A stretch of 35,944 nucleotides of DNA from Clostridia bacterium (GTDB taxonomy: Bacteria; Bacillota; Clostridia; UBA1212; UBA1255): contig JAGADO010000147.1 of the NCBI GenBank assembly GCA_017613535.1, positions 1 through 35,944 on the forward strand, given 5' to 3'. The position numbers and the translations under genes were made by a program. The notes under the pieces were generated by a model that did no database searches, was not told where the DNA came from, and saw only the letters and a list, made by a program, of their open reading frames with translations. The number at the start of each line of letters is the position of its first letter. Positions within the stretch are counted from its first letter, which is position 1. Shown here piece by piece: positions 17,020-24,759 of the stretch.

Positions 17020-19167
17020 TCAGCGGAGTTTTTTTCTGATTTTCAGCACGTTTTTATCGTTTTTTCGTTCGTACTCCATGCTGTCCATCGTCTTTTTAAC
17101 AAGGAATATTCCGAGGCCTCCCACTGCGCGCTCTTTCACTCCGAGAGTCACGTCAGGATCCTCTTTCGCCAGAGGATCGTACGGTACGCCGCTGTCAATA
17201 AACGTTATTTCTGCTGTATCCGCTTCTTTTTCATACTTAAAGCGCACTGTCGCAGTTCCGGACTCTTCTCCGTATGCGTAGTGGGCAATATTCCCGAATA
17301 GTTCGTCTATCGCCACGTCGATCTGCATCTTCGCCTTGAACGGGCAGCCGATCATTTCCAGTTCGCTGTTTATAAAATCGGTGACGGCGGCAATATTTTC
17401 AACTTTCGCATCTACTGTGATCTGTTTCAATCCTGTCGCCCCTTTCCCCGAATAATGGAGGCACATCATCGTAACGTCGTCAAATTGCGGCGTATCTCCC
17501 GAGTACAGAGCGATGCAGTCGTTCATTGACTTTATTATATCCTCGGTGCTTTCGTCTTTTACCTTGTTGAGTTCGCTCAGCAGGCGATCTGTGCCGAACA
17601 GTTCCGCGATCTCGTCGGTCGCCTCGGTAACGCCGTCCGTATAAAGGAACAGCTTCGCACCCGGCTCGAGTTTGAGCTCGTATTCGGTATATACAGCATC
17701 CGGCATACCGCCTACAACGAACCCGTGCTTATCCTTTACCAGTTCGAAATCTCCGTCCGGCTTTTTAAGTATCGGATACTCGTGACCGGCATTGGCCGCT
17801 CTCAAGGTACCGTCCCTTAAGTCGAGCGAGCCGAACCATACGGTAACGAACATCTCCTCGCGGTTATTGGAGCAGATCTGAGTATTTATGCTGCGCAGCA
17901 CCTGTGCGGGACTTTTACCGGACATAGCTATGTTCTGAACGAGAATTTTTGAAACCATCATGAACAGAGCCGCAGGAACACCTTTTCCGGAAACGTCCGC
18001 AATTACGAGTCCGAGGTGATCGGCATCGATAAGGAAGAAATCATAGAAATCTCCGCCGACCTCTTTCGCAGGCTTCATTGACGCGTAAATATCAAATTCG
18101 GATTTGTCCGGGAACGCAGGGAAAATATTCGGAAGCATATCGGCCTGTATCTTTGTCGCAAGCGACAGTTCCGTACCGATGCGCTCCTTCTCCGCGGCGA
18201 TCCTGGCGAGATCTTCTTCGTGATCGGCAAGCTCTCCCTCCATATCCGCCATCGTCAGCGCAAGGTTTTCGAGCTCGTCCCCCGTATTTATCTTTAAACC
18301 GGAGAAATGCTCCGAATATTTAACTCCGGCCTTTTTATCTTTAACATACGCCTCGGCGGCGCCGGCAATCTCGTTTATCGGCTTAACCAGTTTTTTCTCC
18401 ATATGCCTGGCCATCAGGACTGCCAGCAGAATGACGACAATAAACATCGATATGCTGAAGAATATCGCGAATCCTTTCATGCCGGAAGCAATATCTTTGA
18501 GCGTCAGATCGCTGAGAATAAACCCCGCAATACTTCCGTCCGGATTTTTAACGCTTACTCCGCTGGTGCATATCCAACCGAATCTTTGCGTGTTTTCGAT
18601 ATTGTACAGTATCTTCTTCTCGTCCCAGTTCAGGAACTTATTGATCTCTTTCTCCGAAGCGCTTTCGAAGCTGCCCGTACGGACACCGGTACGAGCGCTG
18701 TTATCCGAATCGGCTATGTAAACGATCGATTTCGTTTCTTTATCGTACATGGCGAAATACACGTCGTTCGCCGTTCCGCTGTCTCTGAAATCATCAAGTA
18801 TCGCAAGGACGATCGCGTGAGCTTCGCTGCCGGTAATTTCGCTGTATCTGGCGTAATACTTCTCCGGATTGGTCTTCTCCTCTGCGCGTTCCTCATCAGT
18901 CAGCGACCTGTATATAGTCATCACGTCGTTGCCCATCGCCGCGGGGTCAACGACTTCGTTCATTATGGCCTGAACGTTTTTAGATATTCCGAACGCCTGG
19001 TGGACGGTCTGCCTGCAATACAGATACGCGTACCATGCAAGACCGATGATCAGTGCGAGAACGCCAAGCACTATCGCTCCCATCAGAGTGGCGCGGAAAG
19101 TTCGGGTGGCAAGCGAATTATGCAGCCTCTCGAACTTTGTCATATCTCTAACATTTTTTTCAGGCAT
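17020..19167 (-). CDS. Membrane receptor with SpoIIE/PP2C phosphatase and RsbW-like ATPase domains
   Basis: A 715-residue sensor. TM1 spans about 27-50, an extracellular sensor 51-231, TM2 232-255, a HAMP segment 256-310, and a short coiled coil to 345. The PP2C domain (about 350-570) has metal-binding aspartates in GGDFYDF, DVSGKG, LYTDGV and DDVTMM. The HATPase_c_2 domain (about 580-712) has ELFGNIAHYAY (N-box), DSGVPYDP (G1) and GGLGIFLVKK (G2). The phosphatase should dephosphorylate, and the ATPase phosphorylate, STAS serines; both activities in one chain give a bifunctional switch. Candidate substrates are the STAS gene 23 bases upstream and the STAS-kinase gene 46 bases downstream. AAGGAG precedes the ATG. 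Confidence 0.92.
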   Translation of the reverse strand: MPEKNVRDMTKFERLHNSLATRTFRATLMGAIVLGVLALIIGLAWYAYLYCRQTVHQAFGISKNVQAIMNEVVDPAAMGNDVMTIYRSLTDEERAEEKTNPEKYYARYSEITGSEAHAIVLAILDDFRDSGTANDVYFAMYDKETKSIVYIADSDNSARTGVRTGSFESASEKEINKFLNWDEKKILYNIENTQRFGWICTSGVSVKNPDGSIAGFILSDLTLKDIASGMKGFAIFFSISMFIVVILLAVLMARHMEKKLVKPINEIAGAAEAYVKDKKAGVKYSEHFSGLKINTGDELENLALTMADMEGELADHEEDLARIAAEKERIGTELSLATKIQADMLPNIFPAFPDKSEFDIYASMKPAKEVGGDFYDFFLIDADHLGLVIADVSGKGVPAALFMMVSKILVQNIAMSGKSPAQVLRSINTQICSNNREEMFVTVWFGSLDLRDGTLRAANAGHEYPILKKPDGDFELVKDKHGFVVGGMPDAVYTEYELKLEPGAKLFLYTDGVTEATDEIAELFGTDRLLSELNKVKDESTEDIIKSMNDCIALYSGDTPQFDDVTMMCLHYSGKGATGLKQITVDAKVENIAAVTDFINSELEMIGCPFKAKMQIDVAIDELFGNIAHYAYGEESGTATVRFKYEKEADTAEITFIDSGVPYDPLAKEDPDVTLGVKERAVGGLGIFLVKKTMDSMEYERKNDKNVLKIRKKLR

Positions 19168-19190
19168 CGTTTACTCCTTAAGGCGTCTGC

Positions 19191-19487
19191 TCATCTGATC
19201 GTCAGGATATCAGAGAAACCGGTAACATCGAGGATCTCGCCAACAGTCTCGTTGACGTTGAGAACCTCCATCGTGCCTTGTGTGTTCATCTTTTTCTGAG
19301 CAAGCAATAGCACGCGGAGACCCGCGGATGAAATATAGTCAAGCGATGCCATATTTATGGTAAGTTCCGTCACTCCGTCAAGGTTCTCTTTCAGAAACTC
19401 TTCGAACTCCGGCGCGGTCATCGAATCGATCCTTCCGCTTACTTCGACGGTCAATTTGTTTTCGTCTCTGGTTTTAGTAATTAACAT
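19191..19487 (-). CDS. Stand-alone STAS anti-sigma factor antagonist
   Basis: A 98-residue single-domain STAS protein of RsbV/SpoIIAA type. LDYISSAGLRVLLLAQ at residues 49-64 contains the phosphorylatable serine (Ser54 by alignment with SpoIIAA Ser58), and the C-terminal VTGFSDILTI helix region is typical. In partner switching the unphosphorylated form sequesters a kinase/anti-sigma factor. No sigma factor or separate anti-sigma gene is visible in this window, so the final target is unknown. It is the first gene behind a near-consensus promoter, with AAAGGAG ahead of the ATG. Confidence 0.93.
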   Translation of the reverse strand: MLITKTRDENKLTVEVSGRIDSMTAPEFEEFLKENLDGVTELTINMASLDYISSAGLRVLLLAQKKMNTQGTMEVLNVNETVGEILDVTGFSDILTIR

Positions 19488-19539
19488 TCGGTTTTCTCCT
19501 TTCGCAAAAGCTCATGCCAATAATGATCCATACAGTATA

Positions 19540-19569
19540 ATTATACGGATTCCGGGGCGAAATTGTCAA
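19540..19569 (-). promoter_or_regulatory. Near-consensus promoter of the STAS/phosphatase operon
   Basis: On the minus strand TTGACA (19564-19569) and TATAAT (19540-19545) are both perfect hexamers, 18 bases apart. Expression probably is strong or constitutive, so control would be by signalling rather than transcription. Confidence 0.75.
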
Positions 19570-19612
19570 TATCGATCGCGCGCAAGATTCCGTTTCCGGT
19601 CCTTTTTTCACC

Positions 19613-19641
19613 TTTCCTTGCCGCAAAAAATGTGGTAAAAT
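19613..19641 (+). promoter_or_regulatory. Extended -10 promoter of the glycyl radical enzyme cluster
   Basis: TGTGG directly precedes TAAAAT (19636-19641). The -35 at 17-base spacing is poor (TTTCCT), so activity would rest on the extended -10 or an activator. Confidence 0.4.
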
Positions 19642-19666
19642 ATGCGTATGAAACGGAGGCGCTCAT

Positions 19667-21871
19667 ATGAGAATCACAGATATCGCATCCCGCACTGACA
19701 TCGAAGCGCTTAAACGCGAAATAGCGGTACCACAGTCCGGAGAATTCAGGCCCGAATGGTTCCGCGCTGAAGGATACAGGCGCTTATCGGAAAAAGGAGA
19801 AAACGGCCTTACAATGCCCGTGAAGCGTGCCGAAGCGATCTATACGCTTTTCACGCTCCCGGAGCCTTTCATATACGAAAACGACCTGATCGCCGGAAGC
19901 ATCAGGCCTCTGTTTAAAGTACTCACGGACGAGCAGAAAGCCGAAGCCGCGGAATTGACGTCGCACTACCCGGAGCGCTGGTTCGGCACGCACTCCGATC
20001 ATTTCGCGCCGGACTATAAAACAGTGCTCGAACTGGGCATCCCGGGGCTGCAGAATAAGATTGCCCGGTACAAAGAAATACACAGGAGCGACGCAAAGGC
20101 GGCCGATATTCTTGAAAGTATGTCGATCGCGCTCCGGGGGCTTTCGGACAGGCTGAAGGCGTACGCGGAGAAGGCGGCGTCAATGCTCTCTAAGCTTGCT
20201 GACAGGAGCGGCATCGAAGCGCAGAGGCTCAGATTTATAAGGGAAAATTGCTATACTTTGACAGTTTCGGCGCCAAAGACGTTTGCGCAGGGGCTCCAGC
20301 TCGTATGGATGATCCACAGCTGTTTCATGTACGAAGGGCGCTACGCGATGGCCCTGGGCCGGATCGACCAGTACCTGTATCCCCTGTTCAAAAAAGATAT
20401 TGACGCGGGTGAGCTCACGGAGGAGGCTGCGACGGCGCTCGTCGCTAACACATTCGCGAAGATCTGCGAAGCGAGACTTCGCGGCGGTGACGACGTTGTA
20501 AACATCTGCATCGGCGGCGTCGATCCAGACGGTAAAAACGCGGTGAATCCGCTCAGTTTCTGCGTGCTGAAAGCAGTCGGAACAGTGAACCTGCCCGGGC
20601 CGAACCTCTCCGCGCGAATTGCCCCGGATACGCCCGATAAATTCCTTGACGAGTGCCTGAAAGTCATCGGTACCGGCCTCGGCTACCCCGCGCTAATGAA
20701 TGACTCCGTTAATATTCCGGCGCTCTTGCGGTACGGCTATGACGAAAAGGACGTGCGGAACTACTGTATGGTCGGATGCATCGAAAACTTCCTGCCGGGC
20801 CAGCAGCCTCCGTGGGTAGACGGGCGGTTCGACCCGATAGTTTATCTGGAAAAACTGCTTCTCGACCGCGATTCGCTGAGATCCTCTTCGGAAGAGCTCG
20901 GGCTTAAAAACGGGCAGGATGCGACCGACGATCCGGACGCGATCACGTCAATGGACGAATTCATGAAACTGTACGAGATCATGCTCGTGCGCGGCGTGAA
21001 GGAATATGTTGACAACGCAAACAGGATCATGCATGTGCCTGATCCTGAAGATAAGACGAGCCCCTTCCTTTCCTGCTTCGCCGAATTATGCATCGAGCGC
21101 GGCCAAGACATCAACAACGGAGGCTCTAAATACCCGTCCGTTCACGGTGCGGCACTCATGGGTGTAGGTACCGTCAGCGACTCTCTCGCGGCGATCGAAA
21201 AGCTCGTGTTCACCGACCGGACTTATAAGCTGTCAGAGATCATCCGTGCGATGCGCGATAATTTCGAGGGTCACGATGCTCTCAGAGAAGCCGTGCTTTC
21301 CGCTCCTAAATACGGGAACAACGACGATACTGTCGATAAATACGCCGTCTGGTACACGAAACGCCTCTCTGACGAGTTTTTCAAATACCGCACGTACGAC
21401 GGAGGCGGTTTCTACACCGCTATGGCGGCAAATATTTCAAACATTTATGCAGGGAGCACGCTCGGTGCGACGCCGGACGGCAGGCTCGCGGGTAAGCCCC
21501 TTTCCGATGCTGCTTCTCCCACATACGGCTGCGACAGGCGCGGCGTGACGTCAACGTTTTTAAGCGTTTCCAAGCCGGATTATACGAACTGCGCATGCGG
21601 AACCGTTGTTAACCAGAAGTTTGACCCGTCTGCTTTCCGCGACGGGAAACGCGAGAAACTGCTCCGGCTCATCCGGGTATATTTCAATCGCGGAGGCCAG
21701 GAGGTACAGATCAATTCCACCTCGCGCCGCACGCTTATCGACGCGATGGAACACCCGGACGAATACCCTTCGCTCGTTGTGCGCGTCTCAGGCTTTTCGG
21801 CCATATATGTTACACTCGCAAAAGAAGTGCAGCTCGATATTCTGAGCCGCACGCAGCATGACGATCTATGA
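19667..21871 (+). CDS. Glycyl radical enzyme of the pyruvate formate-lyase/dehydratase family
   Basis: A 734-residue oxygen-sensitive radical enzyme. The catalytic loop is YCMVGCIEN, with thiyl-radical Cys371 and Glu373; the GCxE form is the one found in dehydratase and C-N/C-S lyase members rather than in PFL itself (which has two adjacent cysteines). The radical glycine lies in RVSGFSAIYV near the C-terminus (Gly709), where most relatives have RVSGY or RVAGY. GGAGG precedes the ATG at good spacing. The activase follows with a 4-base overlap, then a zinc dehydrogenase. The residues around the active-site loop (NFLPGQQPPWVDG) do not match a characterised subfamily I can recall, so the substrate stays open. 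Confidence 0.92.
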   Translation: MRITDIASRTDIEALKREIAVPQSGEFRPEWFRAEGYRRLSEKGENGLTMPVKRAEAIYTLFTLPEPFIYENDLIAGSIRPLFKVLTDEQKAEAAELTSHYPERWFGTHSDHFAPDYKTVLELGIPGLQNKIARYKEIHRSDAKAADILESMSIALRGLSDRLKAYAEKAASMLSKLADRSGIEAQRLRFIRENCYTLTVSAPKTFAQGLQLVWMIHSCFMYEGRYAMALGRIDQYLYPLFKKDIDAGELTEEAATALVANTFAKICEARLRGGDDVVNICIGGVDPDGKNAVNPLSFCVLKAVGTVNLPGPNLSARIAPDTPDKFLDECLKVIGTGLGYPALMNDSVNIPALLRYGYDEKDVRNYCMVGCIENFLPGQQPPWVDGRFDPIVYLEKLLLDRDSLRSSSEELGLKNGQDATDDPDAITSMDEFMKLYEIMLVRGVKEYVDNANRIMHVPDPEDKTSPFLSCFAELCIERGQDINNGGSKYPSVHGAALMGVGTVSDSLAAIEKLVFTDRTYKLSEIIRAMRDNFEGHDALREAVLSAPKYGNNDDTVDKYAVWYTKRLSDEFFKYRTYDGGGFYTAMAANISNIYAGSTLGATPDGRLAGKPLSDAASPTYGCDRRGVTSTFLSVSKPDYTNCACGTVVNQKFDPSAFRDGKREKLLRLIRVYFNRGGQEVQINSTSRRTLIDAMEHPDEYPSLVVRVSGFSAIYVTLAKEVQLDILSRTQHDDL

Positions 21872-22653
21872 CAGATTCAGGTGAAGAAAAACTGCTGAAC
21901 GTTTCGGAAATACAGCATTTCAGCACGGGAGACGGACCCGGGATCAGAACAACGGTATTCGTGAAAGGGTGTAATCTGCATTGCCCCTGGTGCCATAATC
22001 CGGAGACCGTATCGCCTCTCCCGCAGAAACTCGTTTTCTCCGGAAGCGGAAAGACCGTCATATACGGGCGAAAAATGAGTGCGGAAGCCGTTGCCGCCGA
22101 AGTGCTGGAAGACCGCGAGTTTTACGGCGCGGACGGAGGACTTACGGTAAGCGGCGGAGAGCCTATGCTGCAGGCGGACGCTGTGTCCGGGCTCATGAGA
22201 ATACTTGAACGCGACGGAATACGGACGGTGATAGATACAGCGGCGTGCGTTCCGTGGGAAAAGTTCGCGCCTCTTCTCGGAAGGGTGCAGACGTTCCTCG
22301 TCGATTACAAAACAAGCAGCGATGAAACGTATGCCGGGCAGATCGGAGGAGACCGCGAAACCGTTATTGACAATATCCGCCGCCTGATCGGTGCGGGAGA
22401 GACGGTGCGCGTGAGAGTGCCTCTCATACCGGGGGTCAATACGTCCGATACCGATGCTTCACTAATGTGTGGCCAGCTCGCAAAAGCGGGAGTTAAAACC
22501 GTTGACCTCCTGCCCTTTCACAGGCTCGGGAGCGCAAAATATACGGCAATGGGTAAAGAGTATGCTTATGCCGGGATCTCGCCTCCGGACGCGGAAACCG
22601 TTTCTCGCCTGCGGTCGATATTCGCCGGATATTTCGATTGTTTTGTTGAATAG
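21868..22653 (+). CDS. Glycyl radical enzyme activase (radical SAM) without ferredoxin domain
   Basis: A 261-residue radical SAM protein that should abstract hydrogen from Gly709 of the neighbouring enzyme. GDGPGIRTTVFVKGC leads into CNLHCPWC (C35, C39, C42, CxxxCxxC), and the SAM-binding VSGGEP follows. Most activases of dehydratase-type enzymes carry an insert with two further iron-sulfur clusters right after this motif. Here a short linker begins (NPETVSPLPQKLVF) as in those proteins, but contains no cysteine, before the usual MSAEAVAAEVLED segment. This looks like loss of the ferredoxin domain from an insert-bearing ancestor, unlike true PflA. It overlaps the enzyme gene in ATGA. Confidence 0.9.
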   Translation: MTDSGEEKLLNVSEIQHFSTGDGPGIRTTVFVKGCNLHCPWCHNPETVSPLPQKLVFSGSGKTVIYGRKMSAEAVAAEVLEDREFYGADGGLTVSGGEPMLQADAVSGLMRILERDGIRTVIDTAACVPWEKFAPLLGRVQTFLVDYKTSSDETYAGQIGGDRETVIDNIRRLIGAGETVRVRVPLIPGVNTSDTDASLMCGQLAKAGVKTVDLLPFHRLGSAKYTAMGKEYAYAGISPPDAETVSRLRSIFAGYFDCFVE

Positions 22654-22669
22654 AGAAAGGATGATTTTT

Positions 22670-23785
22670 ATGACAGATTCTGCTAACGTTAAAACTGCTA
22701 AGGCAGCGGTGTTTCAGGGAGCACAGAGGCCGTTCGAGGTAAGGGAATACGAGATAGTTGCCACGCCTAAAGGATACGGGCGGTCGGAACTGATCGCCAG
22801 CGGCGTGTGCGGCACTGATCTGCATATCGCGCGCGGTACGCTCGCTGTTCCGGCAGGGTCGATAATCGGCCACGAGTTCGTGGGTAAGCTGACGGATTGC
22901 GATCCGGACGACGCGGCGGAGTACGGGCTGAAGGTCGGCGACAATGTTATTGCCGACATCGCCGTGCCGTGTGGAAAATGTCTCCTATGTCTGAGCGGAG
23001 ATGACGCGAACTGCGTGAATATGCAGGTCACGAACGAAGCAGACGCGGAATTGCCCCCTCACCTGCACGGAGGGTACGCGGAGGTCAATTTCACTCCCCT
23101 CACGAACCTCGTAAAAATACCGGAAAATATAGACCCGTTCGCCGCTGCCGTATTCGCCTGTCCCGGCCCCACCGCGATCCACGCGTTCAGGCTCGGAGCC
23201 GGAAGCGGATACGTACCGGATAAAGAGACCGTTGCCGTCGTGCAGGGTCTCGGACCGGTTGGCTGCTTCGCGATCGTATATCTGCGCGCGATGGGTGTTA
23301 AAAAACTTTACGCCGTGACGGGCAAGGACAATCCCGAGAAGCGCCGCCTGGCTCTCGCTCTCGGTGCAGATGAGGTCCTGAGCCTCCAGTCCGACGGAGC
23401 GGAAGCCGTCACGAAAAAACTGCAGGCCGAAAACGGCGGGATAGGCGTTGACCTCTGCTTCGAAGCATCGGGCGCTCCATCTGCCATCCCCCTCGGGATC
23501 GACATACTTCGCAACCGCGGCACGTACCTTGTCCCCGGCCAGTACAGCAACTCCGGCGGCATCGAGATTCAGCCCCAGCTGATCACGTTCAAAGCGCTTC
23601 GCATCATAGGCTCTTCGCAGTATTCGATGATCGACGTAAAGGACTACCTCGCGTTCCTCGGTGACCATCCCGAGACCCAGCCGCTCATCCGCTCCCTCGC
23701 GACCGCATACCCGGTCTCGCAGGTAAACATTGCGTTCCGTGACGCGCTTGCGGGCAGGAATGTTAAGACCGTGCTGGTGAAATAA
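22670..23785 (+). CDS. Zinc-dependent medium-chain alcohol/polyol dehydrogenase
   Basis: A 371-residue NAD(P)-dependent dehydrogenase of the MDR family. Catalytic-zinc residues are in GVCGTDLH and IGHEF; the structural-zinc lobe has CGKCLLC followed by a fourth Cys (in DDANC). The nucleotide-binding loop is VQGLGPVGC. I chose ATG at 22670 because AGAAAGG lies 9 bases upstream; the ATG at 22661 touches that site and would be too close. It sits directly downstream of the radical enzyme and activase, so it may oxidise their alcohol substrate or reduce their aldehyde product; which is unknown. Confidence 0.9.
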   Translation: MTDSANVKTAKAAVFQGAQRPFEVREYEIVATPKGYGRSELIASGVCGTDLHIARGTLAVPAGSIIGHEFVGKLTDCDPDDAAEYGLKVGDNVIADIAVPCGKCLLCLSGDDANCVNMQVTNEADAELPPHLHGGYAEVNFTPLTNLVKIPENIDPFAAAVFACPGPTAIHAFRLGAGSGYVPDKETVAVVQGLGPVGCFAIVYLRAMGVKKLYAVTGKDNPEKRRLALALGADEVLSLQSDGAEAVTKKLQAENGGIGVDLCFEASGAPSAIPLGIDILRNRGTYLVPGQYSNSGGIEIQPQLITFKALRIIGSSQYSMIDVKDYLAFLGDHPETQPLIRSLATAYPVSQVNIAFRDALAGRNVKTVLVK

Positions 23786-23786
23786 T

Positions 23787-24662
23787 ATGCATTTTGTTGA
23801 CGCCAAAGGAATACTGACCGTCAGCGGAGGCTTTTGCGGAATGAATATATACCGCGGCTGCTCGCACGGCTGTATCTATTGCGACAGCAGAAGCCTTTGC
23901 TACAAATTCACGCACCCGTTCGAGGATATCGAGGTTAAGCGAAACGCACCCGAGCTTCTTGAAAAAGCGCTGAAGTCCAAACGCCGCAAGTGCATGATAG
24001 GCACAGGCGCTATGTCGGATCCGTATATGCATTGCGAAGAGCAGCTCGGGCTCACGAGACAGTGCCTCGGGATCATCCTCGAACACGGATTCGGGCTGGC
24101 GATACAGACAAAATCCGACCGTATACTGAGAGATATTGACCTGCTCGACGAAATAAACCGGTCAACAAAATGCGTTGTGCAGATGACGCTCACAACTTAC
24201 GACGACAGCCTCTGCAAAATACTTGAGCCTAACGTCTGCAACACAAAGCGCAGGATCGAAGTTCTGAACATAATGCGCGAAAAAGGCATCCCCACCGTCG
24301 TGTGGCTGACTCCGATTCTGCCGTTCATCAACGATACGGCGGAAAACGTCACGTCCATACTTAACGAATGCGTAAAAGCAGGCGTAAAAGGCGTGATCGA
24401 TTTCGGAATGGGTCTGACGCTCAGGGACGGAGACCGCGAATACTACTACGCGGCGCTCGACAAACATTTTCCCGGCATGAAGGAACAATATATCAGGCGT
24501 TACGGCAATGCGTATGTGCTTCCGAGTCCGAACGCAAAAGAATTGACGCGGATCTTCAAAAAGATATGCGCAGACAACGGCATTCTTTCTAGTCCTGATG
24601 ATTGCTTCCGGTTCATGAACGAATTCCCGGAAAAGTATTCCCAAATGAGCTTATTTGATTGA
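23787..24662 (+). CDS. SPL-like radical SAM protein
   Basis: A 291-residue radical SAM protein of the spore photoproduct lyase-like family. The cluster motif is YRGCSHGCIYCDSR (C25, C29, C32), followed by IGTGAMSDPY and AIQTKSDRILRD, which are characteristic of this family. The C-terminus is SQMSLFD, close to the consensus of beta sliding-clamp-binding peptides (QLxLF), so a DNA-linked role is possible. It starts one base after the dehydrogenase stop, with GGTGA upstream, and is probably in the same transcript, although a functional link with the radical enzyme is not obvious. Substrate unknown. Confidence 0.82.
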   Translation: MHFVDAKGILTVSGGFCGMNIYRGCSHGCIYCDSRSLCYKFTHPFEDIEVKRNAPELLEKALKSKRRKCMIGTGAMSDPYMHCEEQLGLTRQCLGIILEHGFGLAIQTKSDRILRDIDLLDEINRSTKCVVQMTLTTYDDSLCKILEPNVCNTKRRIEVLNIMREKGIPTVVWLTPILPFINDTAENVTSILNECVKAGVKGVIDFGMGLTLRDGDREYYYAALDKHFPGMKEQYIRRYGNAYVLPSPNAKELTRIFKKICADNGILSSPDDCFRFMNEFPEKYSQMSLFD

Positions 24663-24701
24663 AAATATTTGACTGAGCTTATCCGATTGAGCTTATCCGA
24701 T
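24646..24701 (+). repeat. Four tandem 14-base units across a gene end
   Basis: Units start at 24646, 24660, 24674 and 24688. The third and fourth are identical (TGAGCTTATCCGAT), the first differs at two bases, the second at about six. The first unit codes the last residues of the SPL-like protein, and the TGA of the second is its stop codon. Confidence 0.8.
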
Positions 24702-24713
24702 CAGCAGATCCGC

Positions 24714-24743
24714 CCGGCCGCAAAATAAAAGCGGCCGGTTTTT
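24714..24743 (+). terminator. Terminator of the glycyl radical cluster
   Basis: CCGGCCGC (24714-24721), loop AAAATAAAA, GCGGCCGG (24731-24738), then TTTTTC. It shares its second arm with the opposite-strand terminator. Confidence 0.85.
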
Positions 24744-24754
24744 CAGCCGGCCGC
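24721..24754 (-). terminator. Terminator of the esterase gene
   Basis: On the minus strand GCGGCCGG (24754-24747), loop CTGAAAAA, CCGGCCGC (24738-24731), then TTTTATTTT. It begins 6 bases after the esterase stop. Confidence 0.8.
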
Positions 24755-24759
24755 AGCTG

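Noticed and set aside
22469..22669. Longer N-terminus for the zinc dehydrogenase
   Set aside because: It overlaps the activase gene in another frame and lacks a ribosome site; MTDS at 22670 has one and matches the normal protein length.
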